Part shown: in pieces, positions 19,384-30,330 of the stretch | How positions within the stretch are numbered: position 1 is the stretch's first letter | Layout: every line of letters begins with the position of its first letter | Origin: Septoria linicola | Lineage: Eukaryota; Ascomycota; Dothideomycetes; Mycosphaerellales; Mycosphaerellaceae | Length of the DNA: 64,000 nt | Assembly: GCA_024114885.1 (NCBI GenBank) | Contig: CP099418.1 | Span: forward strand, 2,046,001-2,110,000 | Direction of reading: 5' to 3' | The notes under the pieces: model-generated | Databases searched by the model: none | What the model was told of the DNA's origin: nothing | Seen by the model: the letters and a program-made list of their open reading frames with translations, nothing else | Translations under genes and position numbers: made by a program

Positions 19384-22300
19384 GAAATCCAAGCGTGACA
19401 AGCATGTCCAGAAATCTGCTTGGTGACTACGAACGCAGTCTTACGGCACCTACGAACTGCAAATAAACGGGTTATATGTGCTTGCTGCAACCGAAGAGGC
19501 TTCAGGCCGCGTTTTGCCCATCTGACATTGTCGGTCCTCAACGCGAGCGAGCAGAAATACGGTCAACGGATGACAATGGCTGCAATAACCCCAATCCAGC
19601 TTCGCAGTCCTTAATGACGTGTAGCATCCCCGAGAGCAGACAGCTTTAAACTGAACCGAAGTGCTACTGTAAGTCCGTGGACTCTCTGTGCTCTGAGAAA
19701 GCATCAACCTATACGCATCGATGAGCCGTCCGCTTAGCGACTGCAAGGCTCAAGTGGTTTGGAGCCGTCCACCTCTCGTCACTAACAGCCTCGCACAATG
19801 TCTCCCAATCAAGCAGGTATATCGGTCGGCTACCGAGCACCAGATATCGGAGAATAGATCGACACTATGACCCAAGTCCTAGTAGGAGTCGATGTGTGAT
19901 CCTCTCGTACATTCTAAATCAAAAGGCCCTGCCATGCAAAGTTACACATGCCACGTGTGGGCGCATGGCCAGTTGGCATCGGTAGTGCGACATGCTCTGC
20001 CTGATGCTCCACGAGAGCCGTGCCCAGTGCTACTGTGTCAGAGCCCCAGTCAGTACCGTTCTCATTTGACCCAGGTGCCAATGTGCGTGAACGTTATGAG
20101 AAGTGCAACTCGTAACGCGTAGACGCATCAAAGCATGTCGCTCGGAGCTTTGTCTAGAAATCAAGACCGTGGTCCACTGCGTTTCACGAAAAGACCTTGG
20201 GAAGGTCTCTCAGGGCTGTGAATGATGATCTTGATGCTCACCCGCATCATATCAGCGAGGCGTGAAAATGATGTGCAAGATTGCTGCAGGGGCTCGGACG
20301 CCTAGCCGCAGGTTGTTGTGCTCTTTCTTGGGCTTTGCGACTCGAAGCCTCGCTACCATCACCAAGTACGTGCCACAACGCGAGGGAAGGATGCGTGATT
20401 CTTCCAACGCGGCAGTAACTTCCTTAGCCGAACAGACTGGAGCGCTTGTTGCCCGGCTGCTGAGATCGCTTCGGCCCTCTATATGAACAAGTAATTTCGG
20501 CCCCTCGCAGCGCGCCAGCCATGTTCGGCTTCAGGTCGTGTGGAGGACGTGCAATAATGGCCACGACGAGTATTGCAGGTAAGTGCGCAAGCTGTGTCTC
20601 CCTGCGTTGGCTCGCTTTTTGCATTGGTCTGCATAACACAGCGGCCCCTTTGACAACATTCGTTTTTCTTGTGCATGTAGGACTGTTTCACTGATAATCG
20701 GCGCACGTGTGCCGGCTGCAGATTGTTCCTCCTGGCAGATCCGCTAGCTCCATAGAGGTGATCGCTCTCAAGGACGCCGATCGTTAGTTGCCCGTGAACC
20801 TTGCCGTAGAGCAGGGCCCCCCTGATGGGCCGAGTCCATTGGCGGAAGCGCGACACGCTGCATCTCTGCGTACGCGAGGCGAGCTCGTGTTCAACAGAAA
20901 GGATAAAAATCATACTGCCCTGCTGGACAATGAGAGCAATGACGAAAATCTGCGAATGTCACTGAGGTCCTGGAAACTGCCCCGGTATCATTGCTCTGTG
21001 TGTTGAATGACAAGTCGTGGAAGCTGTTCGAAGATCTCACCGAGCCGGCGCGCGTGGTGACGACTGATCTGCGCGGCTGCCGCCGCATGCATGTCTGTCA
21101 AAAACGTGGATTCGAGGCCGGAGAAACTGCTGCAAGCACAGAGTGGCATGGGTCCCTTGACAACGCTCAGCGATGCAGAGACAGTAGACGGACGTATAGC
21201 ATGAAAGAGAAGCTGCGCCGAGCTATACCTTGCCAAACACTGAATCACTACTCACGCTCTGCTGTGGTGCCAGGCCGCAGCAGAGGAGTGTCGACCAGCA
21301 CTCGGCATGGAGAGACTCATTCGGCACCGTGAGGATGAGAGCTTGCTCAATTTCTGGTGCATAACCGAGCAGATGATGTGTTTCTTTCGTGCCCGTGAAA
21401 CGAGACCGCGACGGCGTTTGGATCTTGTCTCCAGCAGAGCTACTGGATGGCGGACCGCTCGTGTAGGGACAAAAGCACGGCAGAGATGGGATTCAAATCA
21501 CGATTGCCATTGCTCGCCAGCCGATGATAGGTGGAAGCCGTAGAGTTCGAGAGGCTCGCTTATAGGATGCGATGGTGGGTCGTCGATCAGAGCGTGGCTC
21601 TGCAGGGAACGACAAGGTGCAGTGAAAATCACCACCCTTTGCCGTCTAGCCAGAAAAAGCTCAAACGCGTATTTTCTGGTGGATCAAAAGAGCGCCTGTT
21701 CGTGAGACCCGCACCATCGGCTCTGCCAACAACGTGTCGTCTGCAGAAGCGCATGGCAGCCACTTGAAACGCAAGACATCACCCTTTCGCCCTCTACGCG
21801 CACTCTTTGCTAGACATGCTGCTTGATCCCTGTCGCGAGCCAAATGGCTCTCAGTGTCCACCGCTAGGATTGGCGGCCACATGCATGGCACGGCAGGCGA
21901 AATGACGAGCCGCAGCGGCGCAGAGACGAGTGCCCGAGATCTTAACTCTGTCTGCGGCTAGCGTACTAAAACCCAACATGGCGGCGTACTCGCCAGCGAA
22001 TCCAATGCTGAAGGAGTCGCCAGCTATCTCATCAGCAGGGCACTTGACGATCATGCGAATGGACGTCTGGGGTGCAAAGTCAACATCTTGTGTGCCCAAT
22101 AATCAACCGGGTGTAGGCAGGGCATGTACTGTGCCGCCGCACCCAAGTGGCATCTGTGTGTCGTAAGTGCCTACGCACGTCAAGCGAGCCAGGATGCGCG
22201 GCGAGCAGCAGTAGCAGCAGTTATTGAGACGTGAGACGTGGTAGACGACGTTCGCGAGGTGCCGATGCTGGTTGTCGCTGCTGCTAGGTAGATTACAAGG

Positions 22301-23377
22301 TATTGTTCCACCGCTTCCATCACCATGTTCATGATTCACGGCACGGCCTGGCAGGCTGGCACAAAGCACGTCTACGGCGGTCCTGCACATCGCGCTTATC
22401 TGCTGTCCGCGTGAGCTAGCGAGCAACGATTTACGAATCTTCCGCCGCAAGGCCATCAACGGGCCTGGCCGTTGGAGCTGCAACGTTTTGGGCTGCTTCA
22501 CCGTCGTCGTTCATCAACTGCCTCTCTACCCATTGGCTCCACTGCTCGCCTCGGGCGTGGTGGATTCCCGTTGCAGATTGAGCAACGCAATTCGACCCCG
22601 TCCTCTCCTGCACTTCGACAATCAATGACGCTGGCCTCGCAGCAACACAACAACAACAACAACAACACCACCACCACCATCACTGTGTGCCGTTGCTCGG
22701 CTTCGAGATTGACAGCATCCTTGGCCAGCCTTTGGCGACACTACCGCACTACTGTGCCGCGCCAGGCGTGCACTATCTGGAAAGACTTTCCAGTCGTCGA
22801 TCTTCATACCCGCAAGCAGTAACACATGCTACTGGACTTGCCGGCCCACCAGTCGAACGTCGGGTGCCGCGAAGGGTGATGGTCCCGAGTCCGATAGATT
22901 ACCAGCCAGGATTGACCCGCACGCCAGTTCTTAGCCTCGCGCAGTGCACGTTGTTCACAGTAGTTTCTGCGGAACGTTCTACGCCGGGTGCCCACGCGCT
23001 TGTCACCTCATTGCCGCTGACTAGGGTCGTTGGCCTCCTGGTGCTCTTGCAGCGAAGCTAAGGGAACGTCCCACTGCTGGTGCTCTTCGACCTTGACGGT
23101 CCCGGTAGAGTCAATTTACGCCATCTCTGTCTTCTGTGCCTCCAATTTACATGCAGGCCGCGGTACAGTAGCGGCTTGACCTCGAGAGACTACCACCCCA
23201 AGCCCTCGTGTCCGATATCAGACCCGCTGTGCCACTTCCACTTCGATCCGTTGGTACCTGATCTGCCACTCAACAGCAACAACCTGGGACAAGTCGACAA
23301 CGTCACCTCCGTTCATTTGGTCAACAGCAAGACGCTCACAAACATCCGCTGGGCCACAAGCAACACAGTTGAACAGT
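19384..23377. other. 4 kb region without a recognisable gene upstream of the C2H2 regulator
   Basis: Between the FKBP gene and the zinc-finger gene I find only short overlapping frames (up to 144 codons) without domains, consistent codon use or believable splice pairs. Base composition is normal and not RIP-like. The right-hand part, from about 22.5 kb, probably includes a long 5' leader, with A/C-rich triplet repeats at 22642-22683 and several upstream ATGs. Long empty promoters are frequent before fungal developmental regulators. A non-coding RNA cannot be excluded. Confidence 0.5.
22642..22683 (+). repeat. AAC and ACC triplet repeat
   Basis: About seven AAC units run directly into four ACC units. 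It lies about 700 bases upstream of the C2H2 start, in what may be its long leader. If translated in a short upstream frame it would give Asn then Thr runs, but I see no reason to call that frame a gene. Confidence 0.8.
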
Positions 23378-24577
23378 ATGGCAACAGTCGGCATGATGGC
23401 ATATCCAGTCCGCAACGACTATCAGGCCTACCCTCAACACTACGCTATGTATGCAGCACGCACACAACAACAACATCCCATGGACGTTGGGCAGACAATC
23501 AACGTCAATCCATATGCGTACACCGCCGTTGCACCGCAACACCATCATCAGCAACCACAGCCGCAACCGCAACCGCAACCGCAATCGTACCACCATGTCC
23601 AACCTCGATCTCCTCAAGCATCAGGATCGCCTACTTCAGACGACGGATTTAAGCCATCGCTTCCTTCCATATCGAATTTATTGAGCTTCGCAGACCGTCC
23701 TGCTGCAGATGGCGGTGAGTGAGACCTACTTCGGTTGTAAATTTTGGACAGCTAATCCCCAATAGTACAAACCAGTCAAAGCTCGACGACTCAGTTGCAG
23801 CGAGAACAAGCGGTGTCACAGCAGGTGTCACCGCACTCGTCGCAATCAGCCGTGATACCGAATGTTCAAGCTACTGCATACCCCCTCGTCGAAGCAAGCA
23901 CAAACGTGCGCGAAGGCATCCCGCCACCATCTGCCTTGCGGTCCGACTCCGTCTTGGAGCCGACGGAAAGTCCTACAGCTCTCAATCCTGCCTCAGCAAT
24001 GTCAGGATCACCTTATTACATTGGGACGGCGATCAACAATGTGGAACCTGCCGATCAACGGACAGCACAGCTTCAAGCCATGAAGCGGAACTCAATACCT
24101 TCGCAGGCCAACACGTCACCCTACGGCACAGCTCGATATACTTCCTCACCTTATGCCAATTCGCCGACCAACATGTCTGCACCTGCATACTACTCGCCCC
24201 AGCCAGGATTTCCCATGGCTCAAGGTATTTACCAGCAGCGACCGCTACCGTCCAACTTTCCTCCAGCTCCGCCAGCGGTGCAAGTGCAGTCATCAGCACC
24301 ACTTCCCACCAGTAATCCCTGGGAGCATCACCACTACATTAGTTCATCGTCGCAGGCCACTTTCCCCCAATCGCAGGATCGATACATATGCACTACGTGC
24401 AACAAAGCGTTCTCTAGGCCATCGAGTCTGAAGATCCACACACACAGCCACACGGGAGAGAAGCCATTCAGATGTCCGCACAACGGATGCGGAAAGGCTT
24501 TCTCCGTGCGAAGCAACATGAAGCGACACGAGCGAGGGTGCCATAGCGGCATGGCTGCACCTCCGCACATGATCTGA
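23378..24577 (+). CDS. C2H2 zinc-finger transcription factor
   Basis: Two exons, 23378-23714 and 23766-24577, giving 382 residues; the 51-base intron has GTGAGT, GCTAAT and TAG. The first 300 residues are Gln/Pro/Ser/Tyr-rich, with a QPQPQPQPQ run and the short motif PSLPSISNLLSFAD. Two adjacent zinc fingers sit at the C-terminus: YICTTCNKAFSRPSSLKIH then FRCPHNGCGKAFSVRSN, joined by a TGEKP linker. The second finger ends H-x4-C instead of H-x3/4-H. This two-finger arrangement is known from fungal regulators of development and secondary metabolism, but I cannot assign the orthologue. A start at the ATG at 23378 gives the longest sensible protein; later ATGs are possible. Confidence 0.88.
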
Positions 24578-26007
24578 CGTTGAACGATATTGAGTTCTGA
24601 ATTTCACATTCTCTGCGTTCCAGAAGCGAAGGAGTTTCAGGCGTAAGCCCCCTTGACCGGGAGAGCCAATTGGCGGCATTAATGGCGTGTTTGAAAGTAT
24701 GTACAGCGCTGATGACAGGGCAGCCCTGGAAAGTCTGGCCGAAAATCGGCTGCCGAAGGTTATGGGAGCTACCAGCATGAATATGTACTAGTATGATTAC
24801 TCTACGACTGTGCCAAGCACTACAGCTTGAGCTAGATAGACGGTGCAAAAGGCCCTAGGTCGGAAATATGTAAATAACATGCAAACCAGTTACCGGTCTC
24901 AGTCTCGACAAGGTGCACGTTCAGTCGGTGAGAAGACCCTGCTCGGGATCTGGTCAACAGCAATGCAACGCACACAGTAACGCGGACTTCACTGCGGTGA
25001 CGAGAGCGCAGTGAGCATAAGTGCTGGTTAACAAATCTCTTAAGTATGTAGCTGCTTACATTGCGTTCTCCATGTAGACTATACACAATGCAAGGTTGTG
25101 CTGAATGGCATATGCCAAATAGTGCTTAGTCCTGCAGGCTCGAGTCGATATCAAGTACAGTGATTCTACACGCGGCTTATTTACCATCTAGTAGCTAGGT
25201 TCCGGGCATTGAGGCTTGACTGATAGCTCATCAAGCAACTGTGTGTGAGAATTCGCTGTAGCCGCTTGCCGCACTTGCGCTGAACTGAGGCAGTGCCACA
25301 ATGTGAGACCGCCTAGTGTCGACAGATCAACGGCACATCACTAGGTCGTCTTTCCACCCTAGATCGGTGGCCGGATCTCACGGATTGGCACTATCTTTCC
25401 AGCCGTTTGCCTAGGCTTAATATAGTAGCGTAAGAACTAAACTGACGGCCGGAAGTGATCTTCAAAATGCTCGACAGCCAACAACTTAACATCAACCTCG
25501 TTGACCAGGAGCTACTGGGTCAAGCATACGACACCGCTGAAGAGCCGTGATTCCGGAGCTTGTGTTGCTTGCGAGTCAGACCGCCTACTTGGAAGGCTAG
25601 ATGTGAAGCTCGCCAAACGCCATGAAATCGTTCATCATGTTGACAGTGATGACCTCTGAGTTCGGCCGGAAAGGAAATTCGTACGGCCTGCTAAGGTCGC
25701 GATGGGTTTGGGCAAACCGGAGCACGTGTTGACTTGGCAGAGCCGTGTACTCTTGAGAAGTGGCCGAAGGCAATGCGAGCCCGTGACCGAGCAGGACAGC
25801 GAAACACTTTCGATCGGTACGGAAAGCGATCTGACCGTAGCCCGTTGACTACCCGCTTTGACCCTGCTCCCGCCTACTGCGTGACAATGACTGCGTAGCA
25901 ATTACACATGCCAATTGAGATAGAGAAGACTGTCGCTGCTGGACATCCAGGGTATAGATGGATGAGCCGGAGTAGAGCTAGCAGTGTGACTGATATCAAT
26001 CCTGGTC
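24578..26007. other. intergenic region downstream of the C2H2 gene
   Basis: I see no supported gene. The 88-codon frame at 25635-25901 on the minus strand has no motif. Because both flanking genes end here, the space is larger than needed for two 3' ends. Confidence 0.45.
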
Positions 26008-26706
26008 TCATTGGCCGAATTTCATACTGCACAATTTGATAAATTCACGCATGCCCTCCGAGAGCTCGAGATGATGTGTCGCTCGTAACTTGCCCATAAT
26101 CTCCAGACCTTGCTTGTCGCCTTTCGACTGTGTCCATGGACCGCGCTGTCGTTCGTCGAATGGCAACTCATCGGGCAAGCGTCCACGCCCACCACGGCCG
26201 CCTCCTGAAGCCCTCCCGCGACCACGATTGCCACGGTTTTGAGACGCTCTGGCGCGCTGGGATGCGTGATTATCGTCGAACCACTTCTGGTTACCCCAGG
26301 TGTAGGCCTCTTCTGGTCCAGGCTCCATGGTCAGACCGTAGACGAGTTGGATCTCATGCTTGAGGTCAGGATATCTTGCGATCAGTCTTTTCAGTTCTGG
26401 GTCGTGCTCGAAGCCATGAAATCTTGACTGCTCGGTCGTCTCGAGCCGGGCATCCTGCTGTGCTTGTAGCCTATCTTCATGTCGGACTTGCTCAGGATGC
26501 TCTGATTGCGGCGCCGGAGCTGTAATCTCTACTTGGGCATTCTCGTGCGTTGTCTTGTGTATTTTGCTGCATGGTACTGAACAGCTGACGAGGCGTTAGT
26601 CTTGCGCTCCACAGTCGCTGGGAATATTGGCATACAATCTTATGTCACACTTTGGACAGCGATATTTGGACTCATTTTCGTGACAAACGCCACATTCGAT
26701 GGCCAT
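26008..26706 (-). CDS. HIT-type zinc-finger protein
   Basis: Two exons, 26636-26706 and 26008-26584, giving 215 residues; the 51-base intron has GTATGC, a GACTAAC branch site and CAG. The N-terminus CGVCHENESKYRCPKCDIR plus FCSVPCSKIHKTTHE forms a complete HIT zinc finger (paired Cys, Cys, Cys, Cys/His), with the split inside the finger. After a Gln/Glu-rich stretch come PELKRLIARYPDLKHEIQLVYG and a Gly/Arg-rich segment near residues 150-165. HIT-finger proteins of this size (HIT1/ZNHIT3, BCD1) assist box C/D snoRNP assembly, so a nuclear role in ribosome production is likely, but the exact member is not clear. It is head-to-head with COX11. Confidence 0.85.
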
Positions 26707-26895
26707 GACTGTAGTTTCATTGTCGGTTCTGCACGTTCTTGCAGCAGTGGAAGTCTTCTTGAATGGTCTGCTGAGCACAAAGTTGTGTGTGCTTCCTCAG
26801 GCATTCATGCATATCTTCATATCACCGAAGCTCGAGACAGGGTCATCATCGACGAGACCTTTGATGCGCCATTCGCCATCACAGGATCATCTAAC
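26707..26895. promoter_or_regulatory. shared promoter region of HIT-finger gene and COX11
   Basis: 189 bases separate the two divergent start codons. The COX11 frame is open throughout on the plus strand, but its first ATG that leads into a targeting sequence is at 26896. Confidence 0.5.
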
Positions 26896-27742
26896 ATGGC
26901 GCCTCCACGATACAAGAGTCTACTGGAGCTGGCGACGAGACGAGGGAGTTGGTTGTGTTCGGGATGCATGAAGGCCAGCAAGCGGCCGCAATGGAACCAG
27001 CAGACATGGCGAGGCATTCAGACCAGCCAAAAGTCCGGTCAATCGTCAGGTCCCGGAGCAGTTCCCAGCATGGAACACATGCGTAGGCCCTTTGAGAAGA
27101 AGAATGCCAATACGCTCTACTACACTCTGTCTATCATTTTGGGCACAGTCGCCCTGAGCTATGGCAGTGTGCCGCTGTACAAGACGATCTGCCAGCAGAC
27201 GGGCTGGGGAGGACAACCGATCAAATCAGCAGCTCACTCCGGCCCCTTGACCGACGACGACGACGTGGCAGCGAGATTGACTCCCGTGACCTCTTCCCGA
27301 CGACTTCGAATCACGTTCGCTGGCTCGACCTCTGATATCTTACCTTGGAAATTTACGCCTCAGCAGCGAGAAGTCCGAGTACTGCCAGGAGAAACAGCGT
27401 TGGCATTCTACACGGCAACGAATAATAGCAAGGAAGAGGACATTATAGGAGTTGCCACGTACAGCGTCACTCCTGCTCAGGTTGCGCCTTATTTCAGCAA
27501 GATCCAATGTTTCTGTTTCGAGGAGCAGAGGCTCAACAAGGGCGAAACTGTTGATATGCCCGTGTTCTTCTACATTGATCCTGATTTCCTCAAAGATCCC
27601 ACGATGAGGAATATCGACACGATCACTTTGAATTACACATTCTTCAGTAAGTACATCGTCAAAAGTCGAGAAGCCATGCGCTAACATTGATACAGAGGCA
27701 AAGTACGACAAAGATGGACATCTCGCACCAGTGCCGATGTAG
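26896..27742 (+). CDS. cox11: COX11 copper chaperone for cytochrome c oxidase
   Basis: Two exons, 26896-27646 and 27696-27742, giving 265 residues; the 49-base intron has GTAAGT, GCTAAC and CAG. COX11 is a mitochondrial inner-membrane protein that inserts CuB into COX1. The basic N-terminus is a targeting sequence. One membrane helix (TLYYTLSIILGTVALSYGSV) is followed by VPLYKTICQQTGWGG. The copper-binding CFCF motif is in KIQCFCFEEQRL, and VDMPVFFYIDPDF is the conserved late beta-sheet signature. The last exon supplies KAKYDKDGHLAPVPM. A 30-residue linker after the GWGG motif is longer than in yeast. The frame is open 98 codons upstream, but that part is antisense to the HIT gene. Confidence 0.96.
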
Positions 27743-28085
27743 GACTTGAAACATACGTCGGACCTGCAGGTCTCGCATGCGTGCAATGGTCGATTGGGCA
27801 CAAGTTCGGCGTGTCTAGCAGAGCACAACCTGTGCACACATTAACGCTGTACGTGGTAGTCTATGCATGGCTGCCGTACTTGGTTGGATTCGGTTGTTAC
27901 AAGGATCCATAGCCATTACACAACCTTATGCAATACAGCGCGCTCGGTCATCGAGGAAAGAATGCATAAGAGCTACCCCACCTTGCAGGTTCCGATAGAT
28001 GTGCAGCAGCTCACTCAACAGAGTCTCCCGAGTACCCACGATCCTGGCATAGAACGCTACAAGGCTTCTTATATCGCATTTCACA
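27743..28085. other. intergenic region between COX11 and cupin gene
   Basis: No gene seen. It should hold the COX11 3' end and the cupin promoter. Confidence 0.45.
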
Positions 28086-28673
28086 ATGTCGGACAATCGA
28101 AAGCCTACCGCGAACCAGCTGGCCACCAATCTTCCTGGTCCAACAGCCTACTTGACGGGCCACGATCAGAGATCCGGCAAAGCAATTGTGCACTCCAAGC
28201 GGCCAGTCAATTGGGCAAGCTACGATGACGACAAGCTTTCCATGTCAGTAGCATACACGACACAATTCCCCGCAGACCTCAACGACCACGCGGACGTGGC
28301 CCTTCACCAGCAAAAGCTCGACTCGGGCAAGCTAGGCCTCGTCTCTGGAGGCGGCACAGTACTCCGCTACGTCGACTTTGCTCCCGGGTATGAGTGTATG
28401 ATGCACAGAACGCAATCGGTTGACTACGGGATCGTGATTGAAGGAGAAATTGAGAGTAAGCTAGATTCTGGCGAGACGCAGTTGATGAAGAGAGGAGATG
28501 TCATGGTGCAGAGGGCGACTATGCACTCGTGGAGAAATCCTAGTGCCGATGGCTGGGCTAGGATGATATTTGTGCTTCAAGATTGTCAGCCCCTATTTGT
28601 GGCAGGTGAGAGGTTTGGAGAGGACTTGGGAAGAGGGACTCCAGGTTTACCACAGAGTGGGAACGATCAGTAG
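28086..28673 (+). CDS. cupin-domain protein
   Basis: A 195-residue protein without introns. The cupin barrel is visible in the second half: TVLRYVDFAPGYECMMHRTQSVDYGIVIEGEIE matches cupin motif 1 (with His and Glu as possible metal ligands), and LMKRGDVMVQRATMHSWRNPS matches motif 2 with the final His. Small fungal cupins of this kind often stand beside polyketide or catabolic genes, but no such genes are near. The reaction is unknown; either a metal-dependent enzyme or a non-catalytic barrel is possible. Its 3' end lies 57 bases from that of the convergent RRG9 gene. Confidence 0.85.
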   Translation: MSDNRKPTANQLATNLPGPTAYLTGHDQRSGKAIVHSKRPVNWASYDDDKLSMSVAYTTQFPADLNDHADVALHQQKLDSGKLGLVSGGGTVLRYVDFAPGYECMMHRTQSVDYGIVIEGEIESKLDSGETQLMKRGDVMVQRATMHSWRNPSADGWARMIFVLQDCQPLFVAGERFGEDLGRGTPGLPQSGNDQ

Positions 28674-28730
28674 TTGAGCATCTCACAAGGCTGTGTACCA
28701 TCTCAGACAGCCCGTCCACCGAGGCAGCAC

Positions 28731-30071
28731 CTACAATCGACCAGCAAGACTGTTCTCGACCGTTGTTCCCATATCCTGCTGACGCTTGTCCAAATTCTTC
28801 CATCTCTCCTTCTTTCCCGTTTTGGGGTTGATTGGCTTCTCCGCCGAGACATCCTCCCATTTCTTTCTCGATTCCAGCTTGGGATTTGAGACCCCCATCA
28901 TTCTCCACTTCTTCGGCGGCTTCATGCCTTGCTCGCTCATTTCCTGCCACTTTTTGACGCCTCGAGCTTCCCACCGTTCCATCCTCTTTTCAATCTCTTC
29001 TGGCTTCGGTTTCCACTTCGACTTCAGGATTCTTCGAATAGCCTCCGGGGTAATTTGGAAATGCTCTGACAGCATGGCAGTAGTGTATGTTGCGGGATCG
29101 GAGCCATGCAGCGCTCGAATACCTTCTAGCGAATCTGGCGAAAGCCGCTTTCGCGGCGCCCAGCCCTTTTCACCAAACTTCTGCTGCAAAGCAGACTTGT
29201 CTCTTTGCCATGGTTCCATTTTCTTGATGCGCTGAGCTTCTGCTTCGGCAACAGCTTTGCGCTGATCGTCCTGCTTCTTTGCGGCCACCAATTGAGCTTT
29301 GCGCTTCTTCTCAATGGACTTGGTGGCCAGTCTCTCCGCAGCTTTTTGCTGAGCCTTGATGATTGAGGGCCCTCCCAGGTCCTGGTCAAGCTTAGCCAGG
29401 ACAGTATGCACTTGATTAGTATCTTCATCGACATTCGCTGTGGAGTCTGGGCCCTGATCTGTACGCGTGCTGTGCGAGCCTACAACGCGCTCCTGCTTGT
29501 CTTCTCGGGACGCCCTGATCCTCCCTTCGGCTTGCCGTCGCTCCTTCCGTGCCATCCTGGCATCCGTGGCTGTCTTCTCCGAGGAGTTGGCCTTCTGGAC
29601 AGCTCTCTGCTTGCGAGAGAGCGGTTTCTGCGCAGCCGGCTTGACCCATTCCGGGGTGGAATGGGTCCGTAATGTTGCTGCACTTTCTAATGCTTCTGGC
29701 GCATCGCCCTTGGTCGCGATCAACGGCGCATTGATGTCGACTTCTGCATGCCAGTCCGCTTGCACGTGCTCGTTCTCAGCACTCGCGTCGTCTGTCGTCG
29801 GTTCCTGCTCAGGATGCTGCTGGTGCTGGTGCTGCTGGTGCTGCTGCTGCTGCTGTGAGAGAGTATCGCCGGCCGACGAGCGCTTGAGTTTCCGCGTGAG
29901 ATCAAAGGGAATGCATTCATCGTCAACAACCGTGTTGCCTGGTGTTGCAGTGCCAAAAGCTCTGCATCGCTGGAAGTACAATTGTGCGCGCTGATGTCGC
30001 ACGTGCAGTCCTGCCAGCTCCTTCACAAAGACATCCAGCGCCTTCGTCGATGAAGCCGTACATTTGTGCAT
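28731..30071 (-). CDS. rrg9: RRG9/neugrin-like mitochondrial protein
   Basis: A 446-residue frame without introns. The conserved core is near residues 295-350: WQRDKSALQQKFGEKGWAPR, LSPDSLEGIRALHGSDPATY and ITPEAIRRILKSKWKPKPEE. This is the signature of yeast RRG9 and animal neugrin, needed to keep mitochondrial DNA and mitoribosomal RNA functions. The N-terminus is Arg-containing and poor in acidic residues up to about residue 45, fitting import into mitochondria. Residues 70-90 hold a Gln/His run coded by CAG/CAC-type repeats, which could vary in length. A long Lys/Arg/Glu/Ala helix region precedes the core. The protein is longer than the yeast one, as usual in filamentous fungi. Confidence 0.88.
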   Translation of the reverse strand: MHKCTASSTKALDVFVKELAGLHVRHQRAQLYFQRCRAFGTATPGNTVVDDECIPFDLTRKLKRSSAGDTLSQQQQQHQQHQHQQHPEQEPTTDDASAENEHVQADWHAEVDINAPLIATKGDAPEALESAATLRTHSTPEWVKPAAQKPLSRKQRAVQKANSSEKTATDARMARKERRQAEGRIRASREDKQERVVGSHSTRTDQGPDSTANVDEDTNQVHTVLAKLDQDLGGPSIIKAQQKAAERLATKSIEKKRKAQLVAAKKQDDQRKAVAEAEAQRIKKMEPWQRDKSALQQKFGEKGWAPRKRLSPDSLEGIRALHGSDPATYTTAMLSEHFQITPEAIRRILKSKWKPKPEEIEKRMERWEARGVKKWQEMSEQGMKPPKKWRMMGVSNPKLESRKKWEDVSAEKPINPKTGKKERWKNLDKRQQDMGTTVENSLAGRL

Positions 30072-30330
30072 CCTGGACTAATGGCTACTACAGCCGTATA
30101 CACACATCCTCCATCCGGCTCAAACAACAATAATCTAACTAACTAGTTAGTTGCCCTGCACCATTCGTGGCCGGGGCCGTCCGTCACGCGGGAAGATCAG
30201 TCAGCCGGCTAAGTTAACGTACTTAGCAGCTCAGCCCCGTCATCGCCTGCCTCTCGAGGTCGAACGAGCTGAACATCGCCGCGCTTCCTCGACCACCAAT
30301 TACATCGACCGGAGTCGAACAGCAATCGCC

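Noticed and set aside
20479..22501. Several frames of 110-145 codons in the 4 kb gap
   Set aside because: They overlap on both strands, show no domains and contain no believable introns linking them.
26602..26895. 98 upstream codons in frame with COX11
   Set aside because: This stretch is antisense to the HIT zinc-finger exon and adds no targeting signal; the ATG at 26896 is preferred.
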